NCBI GenBank assembly: GCA_029582265.1
Contig: CM055835.1
Location: forward strand, 10,035,500-10,099,499
Reading direction: 5' to 3'
From: Zoroaster sp. YZ-2022
Taxonomy: Eukaryota > Echinodermata > Asteroidea > Forcipulatida > Zoroasteridae
DNA length: 64,000 nt
Position 1 is the first letter of the stretch. Each line of letters opens with the position of its first letter. The notes beneath the pieces are model-generated. The model had not been told where the DNA came from. It did no database searches and saw only the letters and a program-made list of their open reading frames with translations. A program made the position numbers and the translations under genes. Below, piece by piece: positions 1 to 13,354 of the stretch.

Positions 1-222
1 CTCTGGACTCGGACTCGGACTCGACACTGGGGACTCGGACTTGAGGTTTGAGGACTCGAATACAAGTCTGCTAATTACGTTATGTCGTTTTGTAATGTGC
101 CTCCGTCTTGTATCCTGGTGGTGAATATTATTCATAAAATTTAGTCACTGAATTGCAGCACTTACAGTTTACACTGTTAAATAATAAACCCTGTCGTTTG
201 TGTACGAATGTAACTATTACAG
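1..222. repeat. GGACTC-rich simple repeat, then intron end
   Basis: The first 60 bases are an imperfect GGACTC hexanucleotide repeat. The rest is intron sequence ending in a pyrimidine-poor but acceptable acceptor (TTACAG at 217-222) before the first CCP exon. Confidence 0.6.
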
Positions 223-399
223 CTCAGCTCTGCCCCACGCTCTACTTCGACCACGGTGAAATCTCTCCACCAATCAAAGATTTTCTTATTGGAGCCATTG
301 TATCCTTTGTGTGCCAAAGAGGGTATAGTCTTATTGGCTCCGATTCTGTTAAGTGCTTGGACAGTTTGACATGGAGTAACGAACCTCCTCTTTGCGAGG
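223..399 (+). CDS. CCP (sushi) exon 1 of a multi-exon CCP-Ig-Kazal gene
   Basis: One complete complement-control-protein module of about 60 residues. The four expected cysteines are visible (LCPTLYF, FVCQRGY, VKCLDS, PPLCEG), with the conserved Trp just before the last one (LTWSNEPPLC). The exon is bounded by TTACAG and by a GGTGAGT donor at 400, and is 177 bp long, so it is a phase 1-1 module that can be skipped or shuffled without a frameshift. CCP modules bind proteins or glycans outside the cell. There is no signal peptide here, so the start of the gene is probably upstream of the window. Confidence 0.85.
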
Positions 400-1740
400 G
401 TGAGTAACAGGCGCGTAGCTAAAACAAATGTCAAGGGAGGAGCGGCGAATTTTGTTTTGAAAAAGTTATCGTAGCCCCGGAAATTGTTTCATTGGGTACA
501 TGCATCATTGGGTACAAAACATGAGAAATATCTATAGGTACTAGTGCAGGTTCAAATCCCACAGAAGATCAATGTTTGGAAATACACATGCGCCTAGCAT
601 TTCACGACTATTTATATAAGAAAACTCTTACAAAATAAATTACACTGTAAAAATGATTTGCACCTCTTGCGCTTAAAATCCTTCACTATTTTGTCCCCAA
701 AACTGGTCCATGGTGTGGTTAATAAAAGCATTTGAGGCACTTAAGGTGCTTAATATTTGGCACTTGACCAACAATTATTTGTGATTTTGAACCAGCACCA
801 TATTTTCACGAAATAACTGGCACAGTAGGCACTTGAGGTACCTCAACCGAACGATCTTTATTTTATTCTACACTTTAGCTGCAAGAATGTAAAGGGAAAA
901 TCAGAAACAAATAGGCACGTACTTTCAAGCTTTATAAACAGATGGTGTTTTATTTTAACAGTAATTTTGACAACATCATAGCATCTGAATATGGATTGAT
1001 CTGATGACAATTATGCTTGGTACAAAAGTTGGAGAGGGGCTTGGGTGGTCTTCTTCTTATCGTGTCCACGCACACGCTAGATGTTGTGTTTACGCCATAG
1101 CTGAACACAATCCTTGGCACTATCGTTGAATTCTGCAAGATCCCTAGCGTCGCATTACTGCTCCAGTAGGGGACATCTCAGTAGGTGTTCCATGGTTTGT
1201 GGTTCAGTACCGCTTGGGTGGTGATGCTGGTGATAGGCTAAGTAATGTGTGAACATCTCTATCACTTCAAGTGCCTTAAACGTGGGATTTCAATCACCTT
1301 TAATATGCACCTGCACGTGTGATGATATTTTATAGTGTATATTTGGCTTAATAGCAGTATGCCCATATGCGTCGTTAAAAGGTAAAAATGCATTCAGATT
1401 TTTCACATTAATTCCGGCGTGGATTTTATGTCACCGGATGACAAAAATTCACTTGCAAAAGAATTATATGAATTGTAATAAAATGATTGCACCTAAATAT
1501 TTCAAGGGATATTTAATACCATCAAAAACATACAGCAAGTGGGTTCCATGTAAATCTGTGATACTATTGACTTTTCGAGAATAGCACGAGTGTATATGGG
1601 GCTTGAATGTACGTGTTGTTTGTTACACCTCCATTTGGCTCAGGATCGTTCAAATATGCTGATAACACGGATAAATACTTCTTAATTAAAATGATAATGC
1701 ATGTTTAATGAAGGTTTTCGTAATGTGTTTTTTGTTACAG
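400..1740 (+). other. intron 1
   Basis: AT-rich intron. No coding exon, RNA gene or clear terminal repeat was seen. Short pieces around 700-850 repeat words such as 'ggcacttgag' but form no clear unit. Confidence 0.6.
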
Positions 1741-1935
1741 TAACACAGTGTTCACGTCCAAAGATTGCAACTAGAACTAGTGATTTGTACATCAAGACTA
1801 ACGGGGATACCTTTAACTTTGGTGAGAGCATTATATATGAATGCAACAAAAGAAATATCAACAAAGTACATCGTAATATAATACGACAGTGTGCAGAGGA
1901 CGGTCTGTGGACAGGGGAAGAACCAAGTTGTCATG
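1741..1935 (+). CDS. CCP (sushi) exon 2
   Basis: A second CCP module, 195 bp, phase 1-1. Cysteines are at TQCSRP, IYECNK, RQCAEDG and EPSCHG, and the Trp is at GLWTGEEPSC. The acceptor is TTGTTACAG and the donor is GGTAAGAG at 1936. It joins in frame to the exon at 223-399. The next recognisable exon is more than 11 kb downstream, with two transposons between them. Confidence 0.85.
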
Positions 1936-2254
1936 GTAAGAGAAATGAGCGATACTATTATTGTACTGTTTGTAATGGAGACATTTCATAGAAGGCATAC
2001 TGTACAATTGGTATTTGTAGAACTACGTTTATTTCAACCCACTCAATCTTGCTGTTACACACGTTTCTCATGACTTCCACTCTGCATTGAGCTTAAACTT
2101 TGACAGGTTGTCTATTTATTGTGTACATTTATTGTGTACATTTATCGATATACAATTTATTGTGTATCCGTTACATGTCTGTTTTGTGCCCGTTGCTGGC
2201 GTTGCATAGCTATGAAAGTAAACGTATCCAACGAGTGAACCTCTTCAAATGAAT

Positions 2255-3285
2255 TTAATTGTTTTTTGTACAGGCATTGTTTTCAAACGGGGGGGGGGGG
2301 AGTAAATGGCCCCTCATTGTCAACGTCTCGAGTGTCTTTCGCAGAATCCTTGCTGTCCCTAAGAGTGCCACCTTCTGTAGTAATTCTACTTTAACTGATG
2401 TTCCTATCTCCTTGAGATACTTCTCCAACGCCTTCGGGATTGTACCCAGTGCTCCCACTACCACAGGAATAACCTTCACCTTGACTTGCCACAGCTTGCG
2501 GAGTTCTCTCGCTAAATCCTGATATTTCTGTACCTTCTCATTCTCATTTGATGCTACTTTACTATCATCCGGCACAGCTATATCGATAAGATGACACATC
2601 TTCTCATGCTTATCCAAGACAACAACATCCGGCCGTCTATGTTCTATAACATGATCTGTCTGGATGTTGAAGTCCCAGAGAATCTTGACATGGTCCGTTT
2701 CTTCTACATTTTCGGCACATGGTCGTACCACTTTGATTCCACCTTGACACTACTTACTTCTTACACAAATCCCAATGGATCACCTTGGCCAACTTGTTGT
2801 GTCTGCCTTTGTACTCTGTCTGAGCATGCACTCTGCATTCGCTGACAATGTGAAATACAGTCTCCTCCGCTGCATTGCACATTCTGCACATAGAAGAGAC
2901 ATCTGACTTCTCGATCCTTGCCTTCATCACATTCGTCCGCAGAGACTGGTCTTGCGCTGCAGTAATCAGACCCTCGCGGTTTCTTTGTTTAGTTCTCCTC
3001 TCCTCAACCATTCTTGCTACTCGCCACTTCTTCAGTACATCTCAGGAATCAGCCGTGAAGTGGTTTTTCCTGCCAATCTCGTGTTCTTTCTTCTCTTCTT
3101 TGATTCTTGTACTCCTTTGGACCTAACTCGTCTGCCTTCATATATTTCTGCGCAACATTCAACAACTTTTCCTGATTACTACTTACATGACACTGCAATC
3201 TCCTTCTCTCGATGTTCACGCTGACTGATACACTAAAGTAACCCTCTTCCGCCCTCTGACCTCGGCAGATAGAGTCTGCTAACAT
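2255..3285 (-). mobile_element. 5'-truncated R2-type LINE: zinc knuckle and restriction-like endonuclease C terminus
   Basis: Read on the minus strand, frames at 3285-3049, 3011-2754 and 2731-2255 give the last part of a non-LTR retrotransposon protein, broken by two or three frameshifts. It has a C-X2-C-X7-H-X4-C knuckle (CRMCNAAEETVFHIVSEC) followed by the restriction-like endonuclease motif (RRPDVVVLD, then the acidic residue in HLIDIAVP). The usual C-terminal helices end in LLGTARILRKTLE. This order (reverse transcriptase, CCHC, RLE) is known for R2/NeSL-type LINEs. Reverse transcriptase is absent, so this is a typical 5' truncation. It lies antisense in the host intron. Confidence 0.75.
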
Positions 3286-3289
3286 TCAA

Positions 3290-4285
3290 CACAGCATGTG
3301 TTTTTAGCAGACAACAGAATGGCCAACATCTCACTGGCTGTGCATACATTCATTGCTCAAAATCTTCCAAAATATCGTTTCCAATCCTCACTTGACTACA
3401 CTTTCCTCTCCTAAAGTGAATTCTCTATCATCTTTTAAAGGAAAATCTGTGAAATTTGTCATATTTGGATAGAAAAAGTGGCGGTTATATTCTACATTCT
3501 TTCCCACTATATCAAAGACTACAATTATACACTTTTAATTAATTAGGTAAAATAATGAACAAGAGCATAAACTATGTTAATTACATCTCAGGTTAAGCGG
3601 CAAGTTACCCAGGATTGGAATGCGTGTATTTTTACATACACTACATCATTCATTCATAATATTTTAGTGTCATGGAACATATTCTTCCTTAATGTCCGAG
3701 AAATGAATGCAATCTACTACCTTATACTTTACCAATCGGTATCCGTTTCATTGTAAATCGCCCGGACGAAACAACGAAGCTGTTTGAGATTCTTCCGCTT
3801 GTAAATTTCAATAAAGATTGGCCCTGAATTATAGAATACTGTTTTGATTCCTTGCCTGACGTCACATATGTATATGGTTTTATATATATAGACCGGATCC
3901 AGTTGAACCTCATAGTCTGTACAGATATTCGAAATTGTACAGATAATGGCATGTGTGAGTCGAGTCGGATACTACAGCAAACTATCAGCAGTTCAAAGGT
4001 CGATCTTTGTGGTGTGACCTTCGCACGTACCACTGATCTCTATACTAACTGGATAGGAGATCGCGCCGATTGGCTGAAGCTCGTTGTCCGCCATCTTTGT
4101 TCCCCCAAGAAAGAAGGCGCATGCGTGACGGCCGGACAGGTTTACTGCTAGCCGACCGACGACAATGCCGAGTGATGCTTGAACCGGTTGTTGTTATTGT
4201 CTGTATGCTTTGACTCTTGACCTATTGGGGGAATCAACATGGCGGCCGGTTGTTTCAACTTTTTATAGGCCAATCAGCGCCCATA
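3290..4285. other. intronic sequence without recognised features
   Basis: No supported gene. Short open frames here have no recognisable motif. A GC-richer block near 4060-4150 resembles nothing I can name. Confidence 0.4.
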
Positions 4286-4288
4286 TCC

Positions 4289-5320
<1,032 letters not shown>

Positions 5321-6984
5321 CACTGTAAACATAAGTTAGTCATTTGTGCTCATAAATTAGTCAAAACGACTAATTTAGATTAGTCAAGTCTCAATGACTA
5401 ATTAAATCAACGTAGGACTAATGTTTAGTCACAAATGACCAATTTAGGTTAGTCATTGCTGATGTTTGTGACTAATAAAAATAAGTCATTCGTTATGAAC
5501 AAAACTTGATTATTTCAAGTTTATAATTGCTTTCAGAATGAATTTTCGCTGGGGTTTATTTCAAGTCATTCGGACTTATGATCTTTTTCATTAACACATA
5601 TTTTTTAACATTTTTGTAGTATTAAATTCATATGAAAATGGTCATGAAAATTTTGTGTGATACATTTTGTGTACCATTTGATTCATTCAGTGATAATTGA
5701 ATGTTATTTCTTTCAAATCGGTGACAAAATCACAAATAATTTGCCTGGATGGGAACATTATTACTTCGTCAATGACTAATGTGTCTCGTCATACGACTAA
5801 GAAAAACGAAATTGGTACGGTTATGCAACTGCTAAGTTCCTATTGGTTGAACGCAACTGGTAGTTTGCGGTTTGTGTATTGTCCATGCATTGAACGGGTA
5901 CCATTGAAATTGAACCGCGCCACGTTTGCATTATTGGCCGCCATTGTATCGACGTGTAACGTTAATGCATTGTGCGATTGCTTATTGTGTGCAAAGCGAT
6001 ATTGTTTGCTAGAACGCTGTCATAATCTACTGCAATCTTGCATTCATCAAAGCCATCAAACATCAAAATAATGTCAACGAACTCAGGAATGTCATCAACT
6101 GCAAAGTAAGTCCAGTTTTCGTTGTATTAAGTGAATGTTTTATTAGTTGAGGCCTTATTTTCGGTCACACTATTTAGCGTCAACTCGACGGTTTCACGAC
6201 AACTCAATACAACTCCACGACAACTCAAGACAACAAGTTACAAAATACCTTCAAATGCGGTATTTATTGCCAGAGTGTATCTGGAAACACGGCTCAAAAT
6301 TATTTGCACTTTCATGCATACTTATTTTTCAAGGAAAAAATAGTTTTTTTCTTCGTAAAAATAACCGATTTTCTCCGTCCGAAGATGCCTGCGCAATGAC
6401 ATCAGACCGCACCATTGTGTTAGGTTTTTGTCACTGTTTACGTTTGTAGGGGTTGGGAATGACCCACATTATAATCTTGCTTTTGTTTTTTATTATTTCT
6501 TAATTTCCTTTTTTACTCATTTCTTTATTTAACTTCCTTATTTCCTCAATTCTTTATTTGATTTCTTTATTTAAGTTTCTTTATTTATTTTTTATTTTCT
6601 ATTATTTTCTATTGTTTTTATTTTTTATTTCATTAGTTTTGATAAATACATTTGTTTAGCTTGGTCAATGACTTAGAAAAATTTAATTGCATAAAATAAA
6701 TGTAAATATAATTGTTACTGTTTTTTCATTAAATAAAGAAATGCAGACTACTAGGCCTACTACTTTTATGAGCTTTATATCGCTTCCATTTAAAAAAAAT
6801 GTATATTCAGTCAATCAGTGCTAAAAAGCAAATAAATATTTATTACAGAAATAATAATAAAATGATTAAATATAAAGTGGACATTACATGTAAAGAGGCC
6901 TGTAACTTAAAGAGCAAATGTGGGTTTCATATTTCGATTTGTAATTTTATTTTATGTTTTTATTTCTTGATTTGATATTAACAG

Positions 6985-7168
6985 ATGCTATCCGAGTTCA
7001 AGAGACTGCAGGGAACAAGAGCTGGAGTAGAAGAACTTCTGGATGAAGGCCTGAAGAAGTATGAAAGTGCCATCCTGAAGCTGTTTGGGTCGGCCAGGAA
7101 ATTGGAAGACTTGCACCAGAAGGCTCTGGATAACATCCCTCTGCAATGGGATGGAATTGCTAGAAAAG
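6985..7168 (+). CDS. unrecognised ORF, first visible exon, inside the TTAGTCA transposon
   Basis: Starts with ATG directly after a TTAACAG acceptor and reads about 61 codons, helical and charged (LLDEGLKKYESAILKLFGSA), to a GGTCAG donor at 7169. It splices in phase 1 to 7586-7671 and then to 8238-8264. The summed product is about 99 residues with no motif I know. It could be part of the element's own protein or a captured host gene fragment. Upstream exons may exist: an ATG with a GTAAGT donor lies at 6070-6104, but it does not join in frame. Confidence 0.5.
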
Positions 7169-7585
7169 GTCAGTTGGTTTTAGGATGATAAACCTAGTTA
7201 AAGCCCCTATACAACAGTATTAGTTTCACTATTCCAGAATAAAATAAATGTAAGCAAGTCTTAATTGATGTGAAGATTATGTGATTTAAAGTTATTCTGC
7301 CTGAAGTGCAGACATTTAAGAGAAATTATGAAAATAAGATTCAGACAGAAAAACAGAATCTGCGAAATTGCTGTCTTGCGTGATTCACCTCAACAATCAC
7401 CATTTCAGTTTTTCTAGGTTTTTATCCATAATGTGAGCACATTTGCACTTGGGTGAAACTTAAGCACGGTTAGTCAATCAGAGTTGCCAAAATAATATTG
7501 TAGAGGGGCTTTAAATAAGAAGCTTTTGTCAAATGATTGATTATATTTTTGTACTAAATGTGGTCTTTTATAAACATTGTTTCAG

Positions 7586-7671
7586 AGGCAACTTCTGTCG
7601 CAGTCATACTTGGTATTCCGGCTTTGTTAAGAGAAAAGACAAGCAGTATGTTGCTACTTGCTAAGGAGAGT
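7586..7671 (+). CDS. unrecognised ORF, second exon
   Basis: Acceptor TTTCAG and donor GTAAGT at 7672. The exon encodes a hydrophobic segment (SVAVILGIPALLREK, then SMLLLAKES). It joins in frame (phase 1) to the exon ending at 7168 and leaves in phase 0. Confidence 0.5.
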
Positions 7672-8237
7672 GTAAGTACATAATGTGTGTTGTGTTTGAT
7701 ATGCAAAGAACTACAGTGTAGCTTGAAAATATTGTACTGAATAAATTAAACATTTAAAAATAAATTGAGGCTTCTGTAGTTTATAAACAATCTAAGGAGT
7801 TTTCGGGTACCTTATATGCAACGCTGTGAAACTGCATATACTCCTTTGGAGTGAAGTGGTTTTGAGAATTTTTTTATATTTGACATTCCAGTCAGTATAT
7901 TCTGAGAATGCTTATACCCAATTTGAACTTTTTACAGCAGTGGTAACACCAGCCCTGTAGTTCATGGGCATTCCAGCAAGATTTACTCTTTCATGCTTTT
8001 ACACCTCAATGAGGAGCTGTCTCCTGATTCATGTTGAGAGCTGTTCAAAAGCATAGTGGCAGTTCAACCACTGGTTTTTGGTTGTGACCTCCTTTTCTGC
8101 TACATTGGAACTGGAGCTGTTGCGCTCACAAAACATCTGTTGAATATCATTTGCCTAAAAGACATCATTTGCCTAAAAGACATCGCACAATCTAATTGTA
8201 AAGTATTTTTTGGTTTTATGTTCTCATTGATATACAG

Positions 8238-8264
8238 GAAGATGGCGCACCATACATTAAATGA
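8238..8264 (+). CDS. unrecognised ORF, possible last short exon
   Basis: After a TATACAG acceptor it reads eight codons (EDGAPYIK) and then TGA. Phase 0 matches the previous donor. It is too short to be sure that this is the true end and not a frameshift. Confidence 0.35.
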   Translation, partial: EDGAPYIK

Positions 8265-8999
8265 GACGATTCGGACCTCTCAGATACCTGGCCTGTTTTT
8301 ATATTTTCAACTTGGCATATCCAGCAAGTTTTAAGAAGACGCTAACCTTCTTCTAGAAAGTTATCCTGAATGTACAGGATAATGTGAAGATCGAACGTGC
8401 AGTGGTCACATTACTTGAGAGATTAAACCAGCATCTTGACAAGTAATGTGACCAACAACATGGTTTTAGCCAGAGGGTTGTCTTGGTGTCTTTTGAATTC
8501 ACTGAATGTGTGAAAAGAATTAAGACTCCCTGGTTTTCAATTTACAACACATTTGGAATCAGTTATGGTGCTATTCGTGAGATTTATTCTTGCCTTTTTC
8601 ATTAAAACAGAAAATCACTTGCCAAAATATTTGAACATGGTTTTTATATTTACTGCACAAAATTGTAAGTTACTAAATTTACTTGCCACTAAGAAACCTG
8701 GAAACCTGGATTGCAAAAATGTATGTACTACTATTGTGTGTGTGTGTGGGGGGGGGGGTGCGCTTATTATCTCCGCCTTTGCTGTTGCAACCCAACTACT
8801 GGGGGTAGGTTAATAAACAGATGTGGCATATATTCCTCGTGTCTACATTTGTTTTGCTGTTTTGCCAACTTATTGCAATTTGAAGAGATTCACTGAAGCT
8901 GAACTTGTGGATATATTTAATTTACTTTTTTTACTTTATAGTTATTATGTTTTATTAATGTACTTTTATTCAAACCAAAGAACAAGATTTTGTATTACG

Positions 9000-9150
9000 G
9001 GTTATACCTCGTTGAGGTATCATGCAGCTTTAAAAGTTTTTTTTTTTTAAATTTTCTTTTTAGATACCGGTATGTGATGTATGACACATCACATATCTAA
9101 GAAAAAAATACACTTTTAAAGCTGCATGATACCTCAACGAGGTGTAACCC
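9000..9150. repeat. imperfect hairpin inside the TTAGTCA element
   Basis: The sequence 'gtattacgggttatacctcgttgaggtatcatgcagctttaaaag' at 8992-9036 returns in reverse complement at about 9113-9161. This makes a stem of about 45 bp around an A/T-rich loop. Confidence 0.7.
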
Positions 9151-9592
9151 GTAATACAAGGTCTTTGTGAAGATGCAATGTATTCAAACTTTCTTTTAAG
9201 AGTATACACATTTTGTTACACAGTTAAGTGAAGGTAAAACCCGATTACATTGAAATAAATATTTTTGACAAAATTATATGATTTAATTTGCTTAATTTCT
9301 TTTGTTTTTACATGAAATGAAGCCTTAGTCGTGTGACTAATGTGATTAGTCATCACTTTGAATGACTAATTGCAAAAGTCAGATGACTAACGTTTAGTCA
9401 TTTCAGACGTTTTTGGATTTAGTCAGATGACTAATTAAAATAAGTCACATTTGACTAATATTTGTCTTGTATTTGACTAATTAATGTTAGTCATCTGGCT
9501 TGTCTGACTAATTTTTATTAGTCATTTCAGACGTAGGGCAGGACTAATTTTTATTAGTCAAAATTACTAATTTATGTTTACAGTGTACAGTG

Positions 9593-10090
9593 CCCTCTAG
9601 AGGTAGTTTCCATAACAACCAATGACATCATCTTGACGCCACGTGAATAAACATTTATTGTGCCAAGTTTTATGAATGTAGGTCAAAGCATGCTGGAGAA
9701 AAAAGGATTATTCAATATGTAGTGCCATGGACATCCAACTAAGCTTAATACCATGGGGATAAAAAAGTGCCCCCAGAGATAGAAAATCAAAAAAACTTCT
9801 AAGTTAACACAGTTTTGTGGTCACATTAGATATAAACAAACCCATTTAAGGCATAAATTATTTACTTTTTTTTGTTCTTGGTGGCAACTATAAAAACTAA
9901 ATGACTTATAATGAAAAAAAATTCTGAAAATTCCAATAATTAAAATATACATAATATACGTGCAATTATAGCGCCCTCTAGCGGTTGTTGATCATGAGAA
10001 CCAATGACGTCATCATGACGACATATGACTGAACATTAATTGTACCAAGCGACATGATAATAGGTGAAGGTATGATGGAGAAATAGCGAG
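9593..10090. repeat. two diverged direct copies of a GCCCTCTAG-headed repeat
   Basis: About 110 bp beginning 'gtgccctctagaggt' (9592) and 'gcgccctctagcggt' (about 9969) align through 'aaccaatgacgtcatc', 'tgaataaacatt' and 'atgatggagaaa'. They are probably diverged copies of the same dispersed element. Confidence 0.6.
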
Positions 10091-11330
10091 ATGTTTGATC
10101 TTCTTCCACCCTTAGTGCTAAGAATTGTCAGCGTAAGCTCATTATAAGGGCAAACAAATAGTGGGCCAGAACAGATAGTGCAACCCAAAATTTTCAATGT
10201 TAACATCTTTTTTCGTGTTTAGGACATCGAAAGCAACAAAAAATACCGGTGGCGGTGGGTTATGGGGGGTGGGGGCGTGCACGGTAGACCCCTTTAGCCC
10301 ACAGACTAAGAGTGATGCGACAGCCAACTCATGATAGAAATCTTAACAAAATGTACGCGTACACAAGTTTTGAATGCTTGAATGTCGCGCGATATGCAAT
10401 ACTACTTCTTTTATGTACGTTTCAACGGAGAACACACAAATACCCATAGTTTGTGTTATAGTGAAATTTTTTGGCCTACATGTACATGTAAGTACAGTAT
10501 ATTTTAATTGAAAAATATTCAACATAAATGATAATTTTATTCCAATACAATAATTAAGTTATATTCTAGGATTCTTAGCTTCACAAGAGGGCGCTTTGTT
10601 ATGCAACACCAATGGCAGGAAATTTGTCACATAACATTACATGATATCGAATAAAAATCCTATAACAAGCTGATCATATCCTAACATGGTGGCGCTATAA
10701 AGATGACTTACTAGTCATCTACAGTGGCGAAATTTCACGAATCTCATAAACACTATGAATTGGGTGCACTCAACTCTCAAATTCACATTATGAGGCCTCA
10801 AAAACCTCAATCGATTATCTTGACTTAACCATGTTCAAAGGAAAACGCTCCCGTGAAACTGGCATACTAGACACACACCAAACCTACAGAAACATACCAG
10901 TTTCTGCACAAAACCTCATCACACCCACCCCATGTATTCAAAGCATTTATCTACGGAGAAACTCTCCGATATGCGAGAAATACGAGAAATTGATATTGTG
11001 GGGTTAGTATAATCACTGTGAGAAGTTTCATGCTTTTACCACAAAGTGCACAATTTGTCCCCCATATGGTTCTTAGCAGCTGGACTATAGTGCTTTGCGC
11101 AGAACATGTTTTGGGCTATCTGTTATAAGGCCAATTACATTTTGTTCTCAGTGCCTTGCGCAAGTATTACGTAAATAATGGCACAGGAAAAGAATTGTTA
11201 AGTGTGCTGCCACCAACGTTAAAAAATTCTGCCAGTGCATATATAGTAACTGTAAAAAAAAGATAATAGATAAACAAAAAAAATTTTGCAAAATATGATT
11301 GTCACATTATCGATGGTAATTTGATTGAAC
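10091..11330. other. intronic sequence without recognised features
   Basis: No gene or repeat boundary that I can support. Short open frames on both strands carry no motif. Confidence 0.4.
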
Positions 11331-11360
11331 CGGAAGTTCTGTTCCAACAAACACTTGAGC

Positions 11361-11600
11361 TCTAGTTATTGTTATTATTGTTATTGATGTTATTATTGTT
11401 ATTGATGTTGTTATTGTTATTGATGTTATTATTGTTATTATTGTTATTATTATTATACCTTTCTGGTCATGAAACAATGATGCCTCAAAAGCACACTTAA
11501 GCACTGTAGTTCGGAGGAAACCTGTAAACAAGGGCGTTTGCTATGTAAACTAGAAACACCAGGGTAAATCCTTACTCCACGATTCTGTTTTTTAACATGC
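11361..11600 (-). repeat. microsatellite tail plus SINE-like fragment
   Basis: A TTATTG/TTATTA microsatellite (11361-11455) precedes a block 'taagcactgtagttcggaggaaacctgtaaac' that recurs at about 62473-62590 next to a GTT microsatellite. Two copies with the same adjoining simple repeat suggest a SINE family with a microsatellite tail. Confidence 0.6.
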
Positions 11601-11617
11601 ATTACACAGGACATAAT

Positions 11618-12233
11618 ATGGTGGCCCTGGAGGGACACACAAGACCTAAATATTGATGTCAAATTTCATGGACAATTTCATAACTTTGTCTGCGACTTTC
11701 CCCCAAGTCGCGAAATTTGACGTCAAATTTCATGTCTGCGACTTTTCCCCGGTCGCGAAATTTGACGTCAAATTTCACGGTCTGCGACCTTCCCCGGTCG
11801 CGAAATTTGCGGTACGTATGTACCAAGTGTTATACTATACGCGGTACATACCAAGTGTTATACTATATCGTTGTGCACAGGTGACAGGTTAAGGGGCTAA
11901 AGGAAAAACAATGACTTAACTACAACTTGGGTACATCTCACCTACTCCTAGAACTATGAGATGGGTTACAACCTCGTGAGTACAACTCAACATGAAAAGA
12001 AGAATTTTCCCTGCCATGTTAATTACAGTGTCGTCTCGTCTCTCGCTCGAGTATCGCTATCTAGCTTACTGGAAAAATATTCACGGCAAATTTCGCGACC
12101 GGGGAAAAGTCGCAGACATGAAATTTGACGTCAATTTTCGCAACTTGGGGAAAAGTCGCGAAATTTTCCATGAAAAGTTTACGTCAATACTTAGGTCTTG
12201 TGTGTCCCTCCAGGGCCACCATACATATGGCTT
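11618..12233. mobile_element. foldback/MITE-like element with long inverted repeats
   Basis: The outer ends are reverse complements: 'tatggtggccctggagggac' at 11618 and its complement ending at 12231. The inverted arms extend about 170 bp and contain a motif of about 45 bp (TCTGCGACTTTTCCCCGGTCGCGAAATTTGACGTCAAATTTCA type), repeated about three times in the left arm and about twice, inverted, in the right arm. There is no transposase, and the centre (about 11820-12065) is unrelated sequence. Superfamily unknown. Confidence 0.75.
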
Positions 12234-13354
12234 TACGTCCCATCCGAAGGATGAAGCAATTACATGGCTAACCCTATTAAGCCTGTTTTTTTTTATCGTT
12301 CTCAGACCTGGGGGGGGGGGGGGGGGGAGGGGAGGGCAATTGGTGCCCCCCCTCCGTATTTTCTGTATTCTTCAGCCAACTTTCATGAAACTTCGTAGGT
12401 ATGTTCGGTTTGACATAACGTCATGAAAACTTTCATAGGTCACCGTTAAGGTGCGCTATAACCATTTTAAGGTATTTTTTCTCATTTCTGGTCAAAATTT
12501 TTATTTTTATCATAACTTCTCTAATTGTTATCCGTTGGCTATGAAATTTGGTAGAAATGTTGTCTTCAGTGCAAGCAACAATGTGAGTCACTTAGATCAC
12601 CGCTAAAGGGCGCTATAAGTAACATTTTGGGTATTTTTGATTTTTAAAGATTTGGACCCAAAATTGGGATTTTTACCAAATGTACAATAAAGACGTATAT
12701 AATAACATCCATGGTACTATTGATGACATAAATTTATATTTTGAGCGAAATATTTTTGAAGTTATTGCATTTAAACGTAATGGTGGCCATATTGGATTCC
12801 CAGAATGCATTGGAAGTGGTCACATGACTCAATATTGTCCAGTTCAGAGTTCGAAAGTTGACAACAAACCCCAAAACACATATTTAATGTCTTACAGTAT
12901 CAACAATCTAGTATTTTTTTACAAAAAAGTAGAAATTCAATTGGATCTGTTAAATATAAACTGTTGCCATGGCAACCCTGAAAATCCACGATCGTTGATT
13001 TTTGCATAAGGGGGTCCCAAAGAATAGTTAGGGAAAGTCAGAAAATTTCAGCGTGATTGGACGAAACGTCCTGGAGATATTATAAAAATATATCATAGGG
13101 GAACATTGTGGCCCCCAGGCCTGATAGGGTTAAGTGTCTTGCTCAAGGACACAAGCACCGCGACCGTCAAGGCTGGGATTCGAACCCATATTCTGACGCC
13201 ACCAGAACTTGACTACGACACTCCACACTTAAGTATACTTCACAGAAGTTGAGGTGAGTTCACCGCTATTACAGTGGTGCCATATCATTTCGTTAAAGAC
13301 CACACTCTATAGTTTCACAATCCATCAGAAAATATGATAAATCCTTTTATGCAG
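12234..13354. other. intron with G-tract, short duplicated block and SINE remnant
   Basis: A G-tract lies at about 12310-12328. The words 'caccgttaaggtgcgctata' and 'caccgctaaagggcgctata' (12439 and about 12599) mark a short duplication. At about 13130-13230 lies 'gtgtcttgctcaaggacaca' with 'gggattcgaacccat', the tRNA-derived head of the SINE family also present at 47706 and 53213. Confidence 0.55.

Larger units (their letters stand above)
5321..9585. mobile_element. DNA transposon with CACTGTAAACATAA termini and TTAGTCA subterminal repeats, copy 1
   Basis: The ends are inverted repeats: TA|CACTGTAAACATAAGTTAGTC at 5319 and, on the other strand at 9587, TA|CACTGTAAACATAAATTAGT. Both subterminal regions (about 5330-5500 and 9330-9580) are crowded with TTAGTCA/TGACTAA in both directions. 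The flanking TA on each side fits a TA target duplication, which is supported by copy 2. A near-identical end sequence recurs in reverse orientation at 17283-18392. No transposase is recognised. The interior holds an unrecognised spliced ORF (6985-8264). TA duplication points towards the Tc1/mariner group but does not prove it. Confidence 0.8.
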
